Below are positions 48,354-55,810 of a stretch of DNA of 55,810 nt, one piece after another (positions within the stretch are counted from its first letter, which is position 1; every line of letters starts with the position of its first letter). The DNA comes from an uncultured Bacteroidales bacterium (GTDB lineage Bacteria; Bacteroidota; Bacteroidia; Bacteroidales; UBA11471). The stretch lies in NCBI GenBank assembly GCA_947625885.1, contig CANQQA010000018.1, positions 1 through 55,810 of the forward strand. Direction: 5' to 3'. The notes below the pieces were generated by a model. The model saw only the letters and a list, made by a program, of their open reading frames with translations. It was not told where the DNA came from and made no database searches. The position numbers and the translations under genes were made by a program.

Positions 48354-50141
48354 TTAGTCTTGCGAATAATGTACCAGCACCCGACGATAGGAGTTAAAGA
48401 TTTTCGACTTGGAAACGAATCCGATATATTCTCCGTTTTCATCGACTACGGGCAGATTCCATGCATTGGTTTCGTCAAAAATTTTCATCACTTGTTCCAT
48501 AGGCGTGTTTATCACAATTTTTGCGGACGGTATGGTCATGAATGTCTGTACTTTGAAACGCTCGTAAAGGGCGGGGCGGAACATGATGTTCCGTATATCG
48601 TCGAGCAGTACGATGCCCAACATTTTATTCTGTTCATCGACGACAGGGAAGATGTTGCGATGCGATTTGGCGATGACTTTCACCATATCGCCGAGTGTCA
48701 TTTCGGGTTTTACAGAGAGAAAATCGGTTTCGATGACACTGTCTATTTTCAGCAGCGTAAGCACGGCTTTGTCTTTGTGGTGGGTGATGAGTTCGCCGTT
48801 TTTTGCCAGACGCATGGTGTATATGCTGTGCGACTCGAAGATGCGAATCGTCCAAAACGCTACGGCAGAAGTAATCATCAGCGGGAGGAAAAGGCTGTAT
48901 CCGCCGGTCAGTTCCGCCGTGAGGAAGAGAGCCATGAGCGGCGCGTGCATGACGCCTGCCATGACGCCAGCCATGCCCATGAGGGCGAAGTTGGTCGTCG
49001 ATAGCAGCGTGTCCGAAAATATGTCGAAACGGTTGGCGACAAAGGCAAACAGGAATCCTGCCATACAGCCCACGTAGAGGCTCGGCGCAAACGTACCGCC
49101 CACACCGCCGCCGCCATTGGTCGCCGCCGTGGCGAAGACTTTGAACAGGACAATCAAGGCGAGATAAACCGCCAATACGGTGAAACTCTCTTTCCATGCG
49201 TAAAAGAAACTGCCTTCGGTAATGGCGCGTGCATCGCCTTGCAGCAGCACGGTAATGGAGTCGTACCCTTCGCCATAGAGCGGAGGAAGGAAAAATATCG
49301 TCGTGCTCAATATCGCCGAGCCGGCGATGAATCGCCATATCGGCTTTCGCAAGCGCTTGAATTGCCGTTCCAGAAAATAAATCATGCGGGTGAAGTAGAG
49401 CGAAACGAATCCGCAGAAAACGCCCAATGCCAAAACATAGCCGAGTTGGTCGAACGTGAACGGCAGAATGGGAATGCCGGCAAACAGAGCTTTTCCGTCC
49501 GACAGCAGGTAGGTGATGGTCGCCGCTGTAGCCGAAGATACGATCAAGGGCATAATGGTGGCTGCGGTAAAATCGAGCATCAGCACTTCGATGGTGAAAA
49601 GCAGTCCGGCAAACGGTGCTTTGAAAATGCCGGCAATACCGGCTGCCGCACCGCACCCGACCATCAACATCAAGGTACGCGGGTCGAGGCGGCACACGCG
49701 ACCCAGATTGGAACCTATGGCAGCACCCGTATATACGATAGGGGCTTCGGCTCCCACCGAACCGCCGAATCCTATCGTGATGGAGCTGGCAATTACCGAA
49801 CTGTACATATTGTGTTTTTTCAGCCGGCTTTTGTGCTGGGAAATCGCATACAACACCCGCGTAACGCCGTGGCTGATGTTGTCTTTTACCACGAAACGTA
49901 CGTAAAGCGACGACAGCAGCAGCCCGATGACGGGGTAGAGCAGATACATATAGTTGGCTTTCTCATCGGAAAAATGGTCGGTGAGCAGCAGTTGTATGAT
50001 ATGTATGGCTTCTTTCAGAATGAATGCGGCAGACGCTCCGAGAACGCCGATAATGAAACTCAATATCAAGATGAAATTTTTTTCTTTGATATGTTTTTCA
50101 CGCCACACCAGTATTTTCAGAAGCCAATCTTGTTTCTTCAT
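48354..50141 (-). CDS. ClC-family chloride channel/antiporter with CBS domains
   Basis: A 595-residue inner-membrane protein. About 450 residues carry the ClC helices, including GFGGSVGAEAPIVYTGAAIGSNLGRV, whose GAEAP corresponds to the G(K/R)EGP motif with the gating Glu, and GGGVGGTFAPSLYVG for the third motif. Residues about 465-595 form two CBS units (LSVKPEMTLGDMVKVIAKSHRNIFPVVDEQ and KIVINTPMEQVMKIFDETNAWNLPVVDENGEYIG), likely ligand sensors. It could be a channel or a Cl-/H+ antiporter. It starts 1 bp after the glycosylphosphotransferase gene. Confidence 0.93.
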   Translation of the reverse strand: MKKQDWLLKILVWREKHIKEKNFILILSFIIGVLGASAAFILKEAIHIIQLLLTDHFSDEKANYMYLLYPVIGLLLSSLYVRFVVKDNISHGVTRVLYAISQHKSRLKKHNMYSSVIASSITIGFGGSVGAEAPIVYTGAAIGSNLGRVCRLDPRTLMLMVGCGAAAGIAGIFKAPFAGLLFTIEVLMLDFTAATIMPLIVSSATAATITYLLSDGKALFAGIPILPFTFDQLGYVLALGVFCGFVSLYFTRMIYFLERQFKRLRKPIWRFIAGSAILSTTIFFLPPLYGEGYDSITVLLQGDARAITEGSFFYAWKESFTVLAVYLALIVLFKVFATAATNGGGGVGGTFAPSLYVGCMAGFLFAFVANRFDIFSDTLLSTTNFALMGMAGVMAGVMHAPLMALFLTAELTGGYSLFLPLMITSAVAFWTIRIFESHSIYTMRLAKNGELITHHKDKAVLTLLKIDSVIETDFLSVKPEMTLGDMVKVIAKSHRNIFPVVDEQNKMLGIVLLDDIRNIMFRPALYERFKVQTFMTIPSAKIVINTPMEQVMKIFDETNAWNLPVVDENGEYIGFVSKSKIFNSYRRVLVHYSQD

Positions 50142-50142
50142 G

Positions 50143-51558
50143 TCAAATTCCTTTTCCTGTAAATACCGTCCTTATGGTATAAAAAATGATTTTCAAATCG
50201 AGTGAAAGCGAAATGTTTTCCAGATACAATATTTCATAACGCAGCCGCTCTATCATTTCGCCGATGTTGCGGGCATATCCGAATTTTATCATACCCCATG
50301 ATGTGATGCCCGGACGCAGCTGGTGAATCAAATTGTAATGCGGAACGCGCTGCAACAGTTGTTTTACGTAGTAATCGCGTTCGGGGCGGGGACCCACCAG
50401 CGACATATCGCCTCGCAGCACATTCCAAAATTGCGGAAGTTCGTCGAGCCGGTATTTGCGCAGGAACGCGCCTATGGGGGTTATCCGCTTGTCATTTTCG
50501 CAAGAGAGTTCGGGAATGTCTTTCTCGGCATTTACCACCATACTGCGGAATTTATACAATACGAATGCTTTCCGGTGCCGTCCGATACGGGTTTGTTTAT
50601 AGATGACGGGGCGACCCGAAGTTGCGCATATGACAATGGCAATAATCAGAAACAGCGGCGACAACAGCACCAACGCCAGCGTCGAAAATACGATGTCGCA
50701 AAGCCGCTTTATGTTTTTCTGACAGTCCGACAACGAACAGGTGGTAATATCAATAAGAGGTATGCCGAGAATATCGGACATTCTTACGCGTGAAAACAGC
50801 GTGGCGTACCCCTCGTTCTGTACGAGAATCGGCAGATTGAGACGGTAAAGACTGTTGGTGGTTGCTTGCAGCGACTGCCAGTCGTCTCGGTCTATGGCAA
50901 CGATGATACGCTCGATATTTTTTTCTTCGATGAGTTTATCTATTTCATCTGTCCCGAAAACGGGAAGCGGTGGAGTTTCATTGGCTGGCATATCATATTC
51001 GGTGGCGATGAATCCCACCGGCAGAAATCCCGTCGATTTCGGCATGCCGATTATTTCGTCCGCCAACTTACAAGCGTGTTTGCCGGAGCCGACGATAAGC
51101 GTGTTGTAGCCCCATCGGCGGGAATGTATTTTGCGATTGGCATGACCGGTGATGATGACTCGGCACGTATAAACGCATACGAACAAGAAACCGAACATGC
51201 CGAAAAAGGTAAGGTAACTGTATTGCCCGCCGTACAGGTCGTTGAGCACGGCAATGAAAAAAACGATAAGCGTCCCTACCAATATGGAGAGTGCCGTTAT
51301 GAAAAATTCTTCGGTACGCTGTTTCAAGAACGGTCGGTTGTAATATCCCGACAAATAGAAAATGCCCATGAACAGGAGCGGAAACAGTATCTGACCCTCG
51401 ACAACGGTGTGGAACGAAAGAAATGCCGACAACGAACCGAAAGCGTTTTTTGCCGAGTCGATGAAGCGGTAGCGGAGCAGGTTGAACATGAACCACCCCG
51501 CATTGGTCATCAACAGGTCGCCGACCACGTATTTGGTTATTTGCCGATAAGGTTTCAT
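50143..51558 (-). CDS. Polyprenyl glycosylphosphotransferase (long WcaJ/CpsE form)
   Basis: A 471-residue initiating enzyme for exopolysaccharide or capsule synthesis. The N-terminal part has about four membrane helices. A Rossmann-like domain with TLIVGSGKHACKLADEI follows. A fifth helix (LCDIVFSTLALVLLSPLFLIIAIVI) leads to the catalytic Bac_transf domain with VIYKQTRIGRHRKAFVLYKFRSM, YRLDELPQFWNVLRGDMSLVGPRPERDYY and LRPGITSWG. Its ATG overlaps the tsaC stop (TGATG), so it is translationally coupled to a tRNA-modification gene. A second, short enzyme of this family is encoded at 45361. Confidence 0.93.
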   Translation of the reverse strand: MKPYRQITKYVVGDLLMTNAGWFMFNLLRYRFIDSAKNAFGSLSAFLSFHTVVEGQILFPLLFMGIFYLSGYYNRPFLKQRTEEFFITALSILVGTLIVFFIAVLNDLYGGQYSYLTFFGMFGFLFVCVYTCRVIITGHANRKIHSRRWGYNTLIVGSGKHACKLADEIIGMPKSTGFLPVGFIATEYDMPANETPPLPVFGTDEIDKLIEEKNIERIIVAIDRDDWQSLQATTNSLYRLNLPILVQNEGYATLFSRVRMSDILGIPLIDITTCSLSDCQKNIKRLCDIVFSTLALVLLSPLFLIIAIVICATSGRPVIYKQTRIGRHRKAFVLYKFRSMVVNAEKDIPELSCENDKRITPIGAFLRKYRLDELPQFWNVLRGDMSLVGPRPERDYYVKQLLQRVPHYNLIHQLRPGITSWGMIKFGYARNIGEMIERLRYEILYLENISLSLDLKIIFYTIRTVFTGKGI

Positions 51559-52121
51559 CAGGGACGGAGTATTTTTATCAGTCCGCCCTTGCCGAGTTGT
51601 ATCACGCTCGACGGCTGCGGACGGGATTCGTCGTCTTGCCGGTATTCGACGATGTAATCGACGGCGGCTTTTATCTCATCGGATATTTCGGCAAAGCAGG
51701 CGGGGGAGGGCGCACCGCTTATGTTGGCAGAGGTCGATACGATGGCTTTACGGAACCGCTCGCACAACTTTTGCGAAAAAGCCTCTTTCGTGATGCGTAT
51801 GCCTACGCTTCCGTCCTGAGCCGTTACGTTCTCCGCCAAATTCCGCGCATCGGGATAGACGATAGTCAGCGGCTTGTCGGCAACGTCCAAAAGCTCCCAC
51901 GCTATATCGGGAACTTCCCGTACGTAAAACTCCACTTTTGTCGGCTTATCGACCAACACGATCAGTGCTTTGCTGTCGGCGCGTTTCTTTATTTCAAAAA
52001 CGCGCTTCACGGCTTCGGCATTGGTGGCATCGCACCCGATACCCCAAATGGTGTCGGTCGGATAGAGAATGACGCCTCCGTTTTGCAGCACCTCACAAGC
52101 CTTTTTTATATCGTCTTCCAT
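51558..52121 (-). CDS. tsaC: Threonylcarbamoyl-AMP synthase (YrdC/Sua5 family)
   Basis: Makes threonylcarbamoyl-AMP from threonine, bicarbonate and ATP for the t6A37 modification of tRNAs. The 187-residue protein is a single YrdC domain with VILYPTDTIWGIGCDATN, EIKKRADSKALIVLV (KRxxSK-type) and GIRITKEAFSQ, SANISGAPSP. Length matches the short YrdC/TsaC form without the Sua5 extension. First gene of an operon with the glycosylphosphotransferase, ClC and fmt genes. Start ATG 52121 lies 23 bp after a -7 box. Confidence 0.93.
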   Translation of the reverse strand: MEDDIKKACEVLQNGGVILYPTDTIWGIGCDATNAEAVKRVFEIKKRADSKALIVLVDKPTKVEFYVREVPDIAWELLDVADKPLTIVYPDARNLAENVTAQDGSVGIRITKEAFSQKLCERFRKAIVSTSANISGAPSPACFAEISDEIKAAVDYIVEYRQDDESRPQPSSVIQLGKGGLIKILRP

Positions 52122-52144
52122 ACCTTTTTTACCCGAATGAAAAG

Positions 52145-52152
52145 CAAAGATA
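52145..52152 (-). promoter_or_regulatory. -7 promoter box of the tsaC-led operon
   Basis: TATCTTTG on the minus strand; no strong -33 element recognised. Divergent from the sulfatase promoter about 180 bp away. Confidence 0.55.
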
Positions 52153-52330
52153 CACAGAACTTGCGTAAAAACGACGGATTTTTAAGAAAATAATTCGATA
52201 TTCCGCATTAAATAATTGATAGAAAATCTTTTTTTGTTCTGCAACGACGGACAGGGAAAGCGTCTGCGTATCGCGGTCGAAAGTCGGCTATGTCAAGCAA
52301 AAATTTCGAATCGGTAAAAACGAAATAAAT

Positions 52331-52361
52331 TTTGGTTCCTGCATTCTTTCTTGTATATTTG
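52331..52361 (+). promoter_or_regulatory. Promoter of the sulfatase gene
   Basis: -33 TTTGG at 52331-52335 and -7 TATATTTG at 52354-52361, 19 bp apart. Transcription from about 52367 excludes the earliest in-frame start at 52351. Confidence 0.7.
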
Positions 52362-52407
52362 TGTCGTACAAATGCCAAGAAAGAAACTGACAAAACAAAA
52401 AAACAGT

Positions 52408-53871
52408 ATGAACTATCCCTTGTTTATTGGAGGAGCTTTGCTCGCAGGATATGCGGCAGGTCAGCAAGCCGCCGCCCAAACGCAGGCGAAAAACAATGCA
52501 GCATCACGCCCTAACATCGTATTTATTTTGGCTGACGATCTTGGTTACGGCGATTTGAGCTGTTACGGACAGCAGCGTTTTTCTACGCCCAATATTGATG
52601 CCATAGCCCGATCGGGTATGCGCTTTACACAGTGCTATTCGGGAACAACCGTGAGCGCACCGTCGCGTTCGTGTCTGGTTACAGGGCTGCATTCGGGACA
52701 TACAGCGGTGCGTGGAAATATGGGGGTAAAACCGGAAGGTCAGTTCCCGCTGCCCGCAGGTTCGGCACAATTGTTCCTGCAATTAAAAAATGTCGGTTAT
52801 ACCATTGGTGTATTCGGCAAATGGGGATTGGGCGGCATCGGTACATCAGGCGATCCGATGCGGCAAGGCGTTGATCGCTTTTATGGCTACAACTGCCAGA
52901 CGCTTGCTCACAGTTATTATCCCGACCATCTGTGGGACAATTCCACACGCGTCGATTTTGCGGACAATACCGATGCCGTGCCTTACGGTCAGGGTACTTA
53001 CGCACCCGATGTGATTCACGACGAGGCAATGAAATTTCTCGACAGCCGCAAGGAGGGCGAGCCTTTTATGCTGTTCTATCCGACTACGATTCCCCATGCC
53101 GAACTGATTGTTCCCGAAGACGATATCATTCGGAACCTGCGTGGAAAATATCCTGAAACACCTTTCACCGGTATTGATTCCGGTCCTGAGTTTCGGCACG
53201 GCGGCTATTGCTCGCAGAAATATCCTCATGCGACATTTGCTGCCATGGTACAGCGACTCGACAAGTATGTGGGCGAAATTATCGGGCGCCTGCACGAAAA
53301 AGGTCTGGCAGACAATACGATTGTCATATTCGCCAGTGATAACGGTCCGCATTTGGAAGGCGGTGCCGATCCCGATTTCTTCAACAGCAATGGTCCGCTA
53401 CGCGGCTACAAACGCGACGTGTACGAAGGCGGCGTGCGTGTGCCGATGATCGTGTCGTGGTCCGGACATGTTGCCGAAGGCGTAACAGACGATCACATAT
53501 GTGCATTTTGGGATTTGTTGGCGACATTCTCCGACATTACCGGCAGCACTACTCCCGTCGGCAGCGACGGCATCAGCTTCCTACCGACATTGGAAGGTCG
53601 CAATGATGAACAACTCCAACACGACTATCTCTATTTTGAGTTTCACGAAATGGATGGCAGACAGGCTGTCCGCTGCGGCAATTGGAAACTCGTGCATTTG
53701 AATGTGCAAGGAGCGAATCCCCGCTACGAGCTTTACAATTTGACCGATGACCTTGGCGAGGAACACAACATTATAGAGAAGTATCAAGATGTTGCCGAAC
53801 AGTTGAAAGTGTTGATGCGCGCCGCCCATACGCCCGACAAAAACTGGCCGCTGCTTAAAAACGAAATGTAA
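52408..53871 (+). CDS. Exported sulfatase, serine-type (S1 family)
   Basis: Removes sulfate esters from a glycan or small molecule outside the cytoplasm. The 487-residue product starts with a signal peptide (MNYPLFIGGALLAGYAAGQQ, cut near AAAQ). The metal-binding RPNIVFILADDLGYGDLSCYG is followed by the signature S83-A-P-S-R87; a Ser at the first position means the formylglycine must be made by an anaerobic maturase (anSME), which is not in the window. HAELIVP, ASDNGPH and GVRVPMIVSW are other typical active-site segments. ATG 52372 would add 12 basic residues; 52408 gives the cleaner signal peptide. Confidence 0.93.
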   Translation: MNYPLFIGGALLAGYAAGQQAAAQTQAKNNAASRPNIVFILADDLGYGDLSCYGQQRFSTPNIDAIARSGMRFTQCYSGTTVSAPSRSCLVTGLHSGHTAVRGNMGVKPEGQFPLPAGSAQLFLQLKNVGYTIGVFGKWGLGGIGTSGDPMRQGVDRFYGYNCQTLAHSYYPDHLWDNSTRVDFADNTDAVPYGQGTYAPDVIHDEAMKFLDSRKEGEPFMLFYPTTIPHAELIVPEDDIIRNLRGKYPETPFTGIDSGPEFRHGGYCSQKYPHATFAAMVQRLDKYVGEIIGRLHEKGLADNTIVIFASDNGPHLEGGADPDFFNSNGPLRGYKRDVYEGGVRVPMIVSWSGHVAEGVTDDHICAFWDLLATFSDITGSTTPVGSDGISFLPTLEGRNDEQLQHDYLYFEFHEMDGRQAVRCGNWKLVHLNVQGANPRYELYNLTDDLGEEHNIIEKYQDVAEQLKVLMRAAHTPDKNWPLLKNEM

Positions 53872-53953
53872 TGTGCGGATATATAAAATGGCATTAGAAT
53901 AATCAAAATCTATCGACCGATTATTGTATAACAAACCTAAACACCTTTTACGA

Positions 53954-55345
53954 ATGAGAACCGTAACGATTCTGTGTGCAATGACATTTGCCCTCTGTAC
54001 GCTGCCGATACAGGCGCAAGGCGGCATCGACGAAACGATGATGCAGACTTTGCGCAGCACGTACAAACATACGCCCGAAGACAAGGCTTTGCGAAACGCG
54101 TTGGCTAAAACCGATATTCAACAGTTGGCAGCCAATGCGGAAGTAAGCGACCAAATCGACAGTTATTTCACCTACCGCGTGCCGACCAAAGGCATCACCG
54201 ACCAAAAATCGTCGGGGCGCTGCTGGCTCTTTACCGGCTTGAACGTGTTGCGCGCGCAAGCCATGGCGGAACATGACTTGCCGGAGTGCGAATTTTCGCA
54301 GGCGTTCTGTTTCTTTTACGACCAACTCGAAAAGGCTAATCTATTCTTACAGTGTATTATAGATACCCGAAATCGAAGAATGGACGACCGCATGGTGGAG
54401 TGGCTTTTCAAAAATCCGTTGAGCGACGGCGGACAATTCACCGGCGTTTCCGACCTTATCGAAAAATACGGGGTCGTGCCCAAAAGCGTCATGAACGAAA
54501 GTTTCAGCGCCAACAACACTTCGCGTATGGCAACCCTGTTAAAAACGAAATTGCGTGAATACGGGCTGCAATTGCGCGCACTGCCCGCCAAAACCAAACC
54601 GGCAGAGATTGAAAAGCTGAAAACGGAAATGCTCTCTACCATCTACCGTATGCTGGCATTGACGATAGGAGAGCCCCCGACGGAATTTACATGGACGCGC
54701 AAGGACAAACAGGGTAATCCCGTCGAAACGAAAACCTATACCCCGAAATCGTTTTACGAAGAGTTTGTGGGTAACGACCTCACCGGCGGCTACGTCATGC
54801 TGATGAACGACCCGACCCGCCCGTATTACGAATTGTACGAAATCGACTGCGACCGCCACGTGTACGACGGCTATAACTGGACGTACATCAACCTGCCGGT
54901 CGAGGATATAAAACCCATAGCCGTCGCTTCCCTGAAAGACAGTACCGCCCTCTATTTCTCGTGCGATGTCATGAAATACATCGACACGGCGAAGGGTACG
55001 CTCGACCTCGACAACTACGACTACGAATCGCTGATGGGGACGACGTTCGGCATGGATAAGAAACAGCGCATCGAAACGTTTGCAAGCGGTTCGTCGCACG
55101 CCATGACGCTGGTAGGCGTCGAACTCGACGAAAACGGCGCACCCCGCAAATGGCTGTTGGAAAACAGTTGGGGCACGACGCGCGGTTACAACGGGCACCT
55201 GATTATGACCGACCGGTGGTTCGACGAATATATGTTCCGCGTCGTCGCCGAAAAGAAGTATGTGCCGCAGGTGATTCTCGACCTTCTCAACCGGAAACCC
55301 GTGCGGCTGCCCGCTTGGGACCCGATGTTCTCCGAAGATGAATAA
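53954..55345 (+). CDS. C1B aminopeptidase (PepC/bleomycin hydrolase-like) with signal peptide
   Basis: A papain-fold aminopeptidase of 463 residues. Catalytic residues are visible: Cys90 in SSGRCWLFTGLNVL (with the upstream Gln in TDQKSSG), His in GSSHAMTLVGVEL and Asn in WLLENSWGTTRG. The first 22 residues, MRTVTILCAMTFALCTLPIQAQ, form a clear signal peptide, unusual for a family that is mostly cytoplasmic. An in-frame start ten codons upstream is less likely. It follows the sulfatase by 82 bp and precedes rfbC by 22 bp. Confidence 0.92.
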   Translation: MRTVTILCAMTFALCTLPIQAQGGIDETMMQTLRSTYKHTPEDKALRNALAKTDIQQLAANAEVSDQIDSYFTYRVPTKGITDQKSSGRCWLFTGLNVLRAQAMAEHDLPECEFSQAFCFFYDQLEKANLFLQCIIDTRNRRMDDRMVEWLFKNPLSDGGQFTGVSDLIEKYGVVPKSVMNESFSANNTSRMATLLKTKLREYGLQLRALPAKTKPAEIEKLKTEMLSTIYRMLALTIGEPPTEFTWTRKDKQGNPVETKTYTPKSFYEEFVGNDLTGGYVMLMNDPTRPYYELYEIDCDRHVYDGYNWTYINLPVEDIKPIAVASLKDSTALYFSCDVMKYIDTAKGTLDLDNYDYESLMGTTFGMDKKQRIETFASGSSHAMTLVGVELDENGAPRKWLLENSWGTTRGYNGHLIMTDRWFDEYMFRVVAEKKYVPQVILDLLNRKPVRLPAWDPMFSEDE

Positions 55346-55367
55346 AACTTTATAAACAATTAAATAA

Positions 55368-55810
55368 ATGGAATTTATAGAACAATCTATTGCCGGCGTA
55401 TTCGTTATAGAGCCGAAAAAATTCGGTGATGCGCGCGGCTATTTCATGGAGACTTACCGACAGGACTTGTTTGAAAAACATATCGGTAAAATAAACTTCG
55501 TACAAGACAACGAATCGCGCTCGTCGTATGGCGTATTGCGCGGACTGCATTTCCAAAAAGGCGAATACTCGCAAGCCAAACTTGTGCGAGTGCTGGAAGG
55601 GCGGGTGCTCGATGTGGCTGTCGATTTGCGCCGCTCATCACCCACGTTCGGGAAATACGTCGCCGTCGAACTATCCGCCGAAAATGCGCGGCAGCTCTTT
55701 ATTCCGCGCGGATTCGCGCACGGATTTTTGGTATTGAGCGAGTCGGCGACTTTCGTCTACAAAGTCGATAACGTGTATGCCCCGCAAGAGGAGGCGTCGC
55801 TCATCTTCAA
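55368..55810 (+). CDS. rfbC: dTDP-4-dehydrorhamnose 3,5-epimerase, 3' end outside the window
   Basis: Epimerase of dTDP-L-rhamnose synthesis. The first 147 codons are visible: MEFIEQSIAGVFVIEPKKFGDARGYFMETY, then LRGLHFQKGEYSQAKLVRVLEGRVLDVAVDLRRSSPTFGKYVAVEL, with the active-site His in GLHFQ, and FIPRGFAHGFLVLSE. This is the RmlC cupin pattern at normal spacing. Other rml genes probably follow beyond the right edge. Co-transcription with the upstream peptidase gene (22-bp gap) is possible. Confidence 0.94.
   Translation, partial: MEFIEQSIAGVFVIEPKKFGDARGYFMETYRQDLFEKHIGKINFVQDNESRSSYGVLRGLHFQKGEYSQAKLVRVLEGRVLDVAVDLRRSSPTFGKYVAVELSAENARQLFIPRGFAHGFLVLSESATFVYKVDNVYAPQEEASLIF

Noticed and set aside
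1-55810. tRNA, rRNA, transposase or integrase genes
   Set aside because: I looked for tRNA T-loops and acceptor stems, long rRNA-like stretches, transposase motifs and terminal repeats and saw none I could support.

Overview
The window comes from a Bacteroidales-type bacterium, probably a gut commensal of moderate GC content. Evidence: about a dozen promoters of the Bacteroidetes form (-7 box TAnnTTTG, usually with a TTG/TTTG-type -33 element 18-20 bp upstream), almost no Shine-Dalgarno sequences, a BspA-like leucine-rich-repeat surface protein with a C-terminal sorting-like tail, a ferredoxin-linked 2-oxoacid oxidoreductase, reverse rubrerythrin with PerR, class III ribonucleotide reductase, a fucose operon and a serine-type sulfatase. 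The genus cannot be fixed from the sequence alone. I saw no tRNA, rRNA, insertion sequence, prophage or CRISPR array. Two AT-rich orphan genes (6328-7181) are the only clear base-composition outliers.

Layout. 1-7181, mostly plus strand: a cut membrane gene, a diacylglycerol-kinase-like lipid kinase, then a cobalamin riboswitch (1561-1723) in front of nrdD-nrdG-purN, an outer-membrane barrel protein, and a two-gene orphan cassette behind a long folded leader. 7220-16029, minus strand: eleven tightly packed genes that look like one directon, running from ferredoxin/2-oxoacid oxidoreductase (korDABC) through mtnN-luxS, a DUF2007 protein, GtrA and an ArnT-like glycosyltransferase to topB and a Nudix hydrolase. 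16101-18725, minus: dCMP deaminase, S41 protease, 5-formyl-THF cyclo-ligase. 18950-19950, plus: perR and reverse rubrerythrin with a near-consensus Per box. 20019-29976: an M3 peptidase, an LtaS-like alkaline-phosphatase-fold membrane enzyme, a large TPR protein, a small lipoprotein, the BspA-like protein with a folded leader, and a membrane protein that ends the fucose operon.

29997-34733, minus: fucI, fucO, a RhaM-type mutarotase and fucP, with a palindrome next to the promoter and a strong terminator in the middle of the operon; no fuculokinase or fuculose-phosphate aldolase is present. 34939-40190, minus: cysQ-cysC-cysD-cysN-sulfotransferase, a PAPS synthesis-and-use cluster resembling the gut Bacteroides steroid/cholesterol sulfonation locus. 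Its CysN carries a C-terminal domain that looks like an APS kinase without a P-loop. 40461-43313, plus: cyclophilin lipoprotein, M16 peptidase and a solitary cas6. 43437-47319, plus: DUF349 protein, a sugar-phosphate transferase and UDP-glucose dehydrogenase. 47378-52121, minus: tsaC, a second polyprenyl glycosylphosphotransferase, a ClC protein with CBS domains, and fmt. 52408-55810, plus: secreted sulfatase, exported C1B peptidase and the start of rfbC.

The strongest leads are the sulfotransferase/PAPS cluster with its odd CysN, the orphan Cas6, the two long folded leaders (6057-6327 and 28974-29267), the PerR-box circuit and the probable fucose operator. Coordinates, motif residues and hairpins were read by eye; family names rest on recognised motifs, not on database searches.
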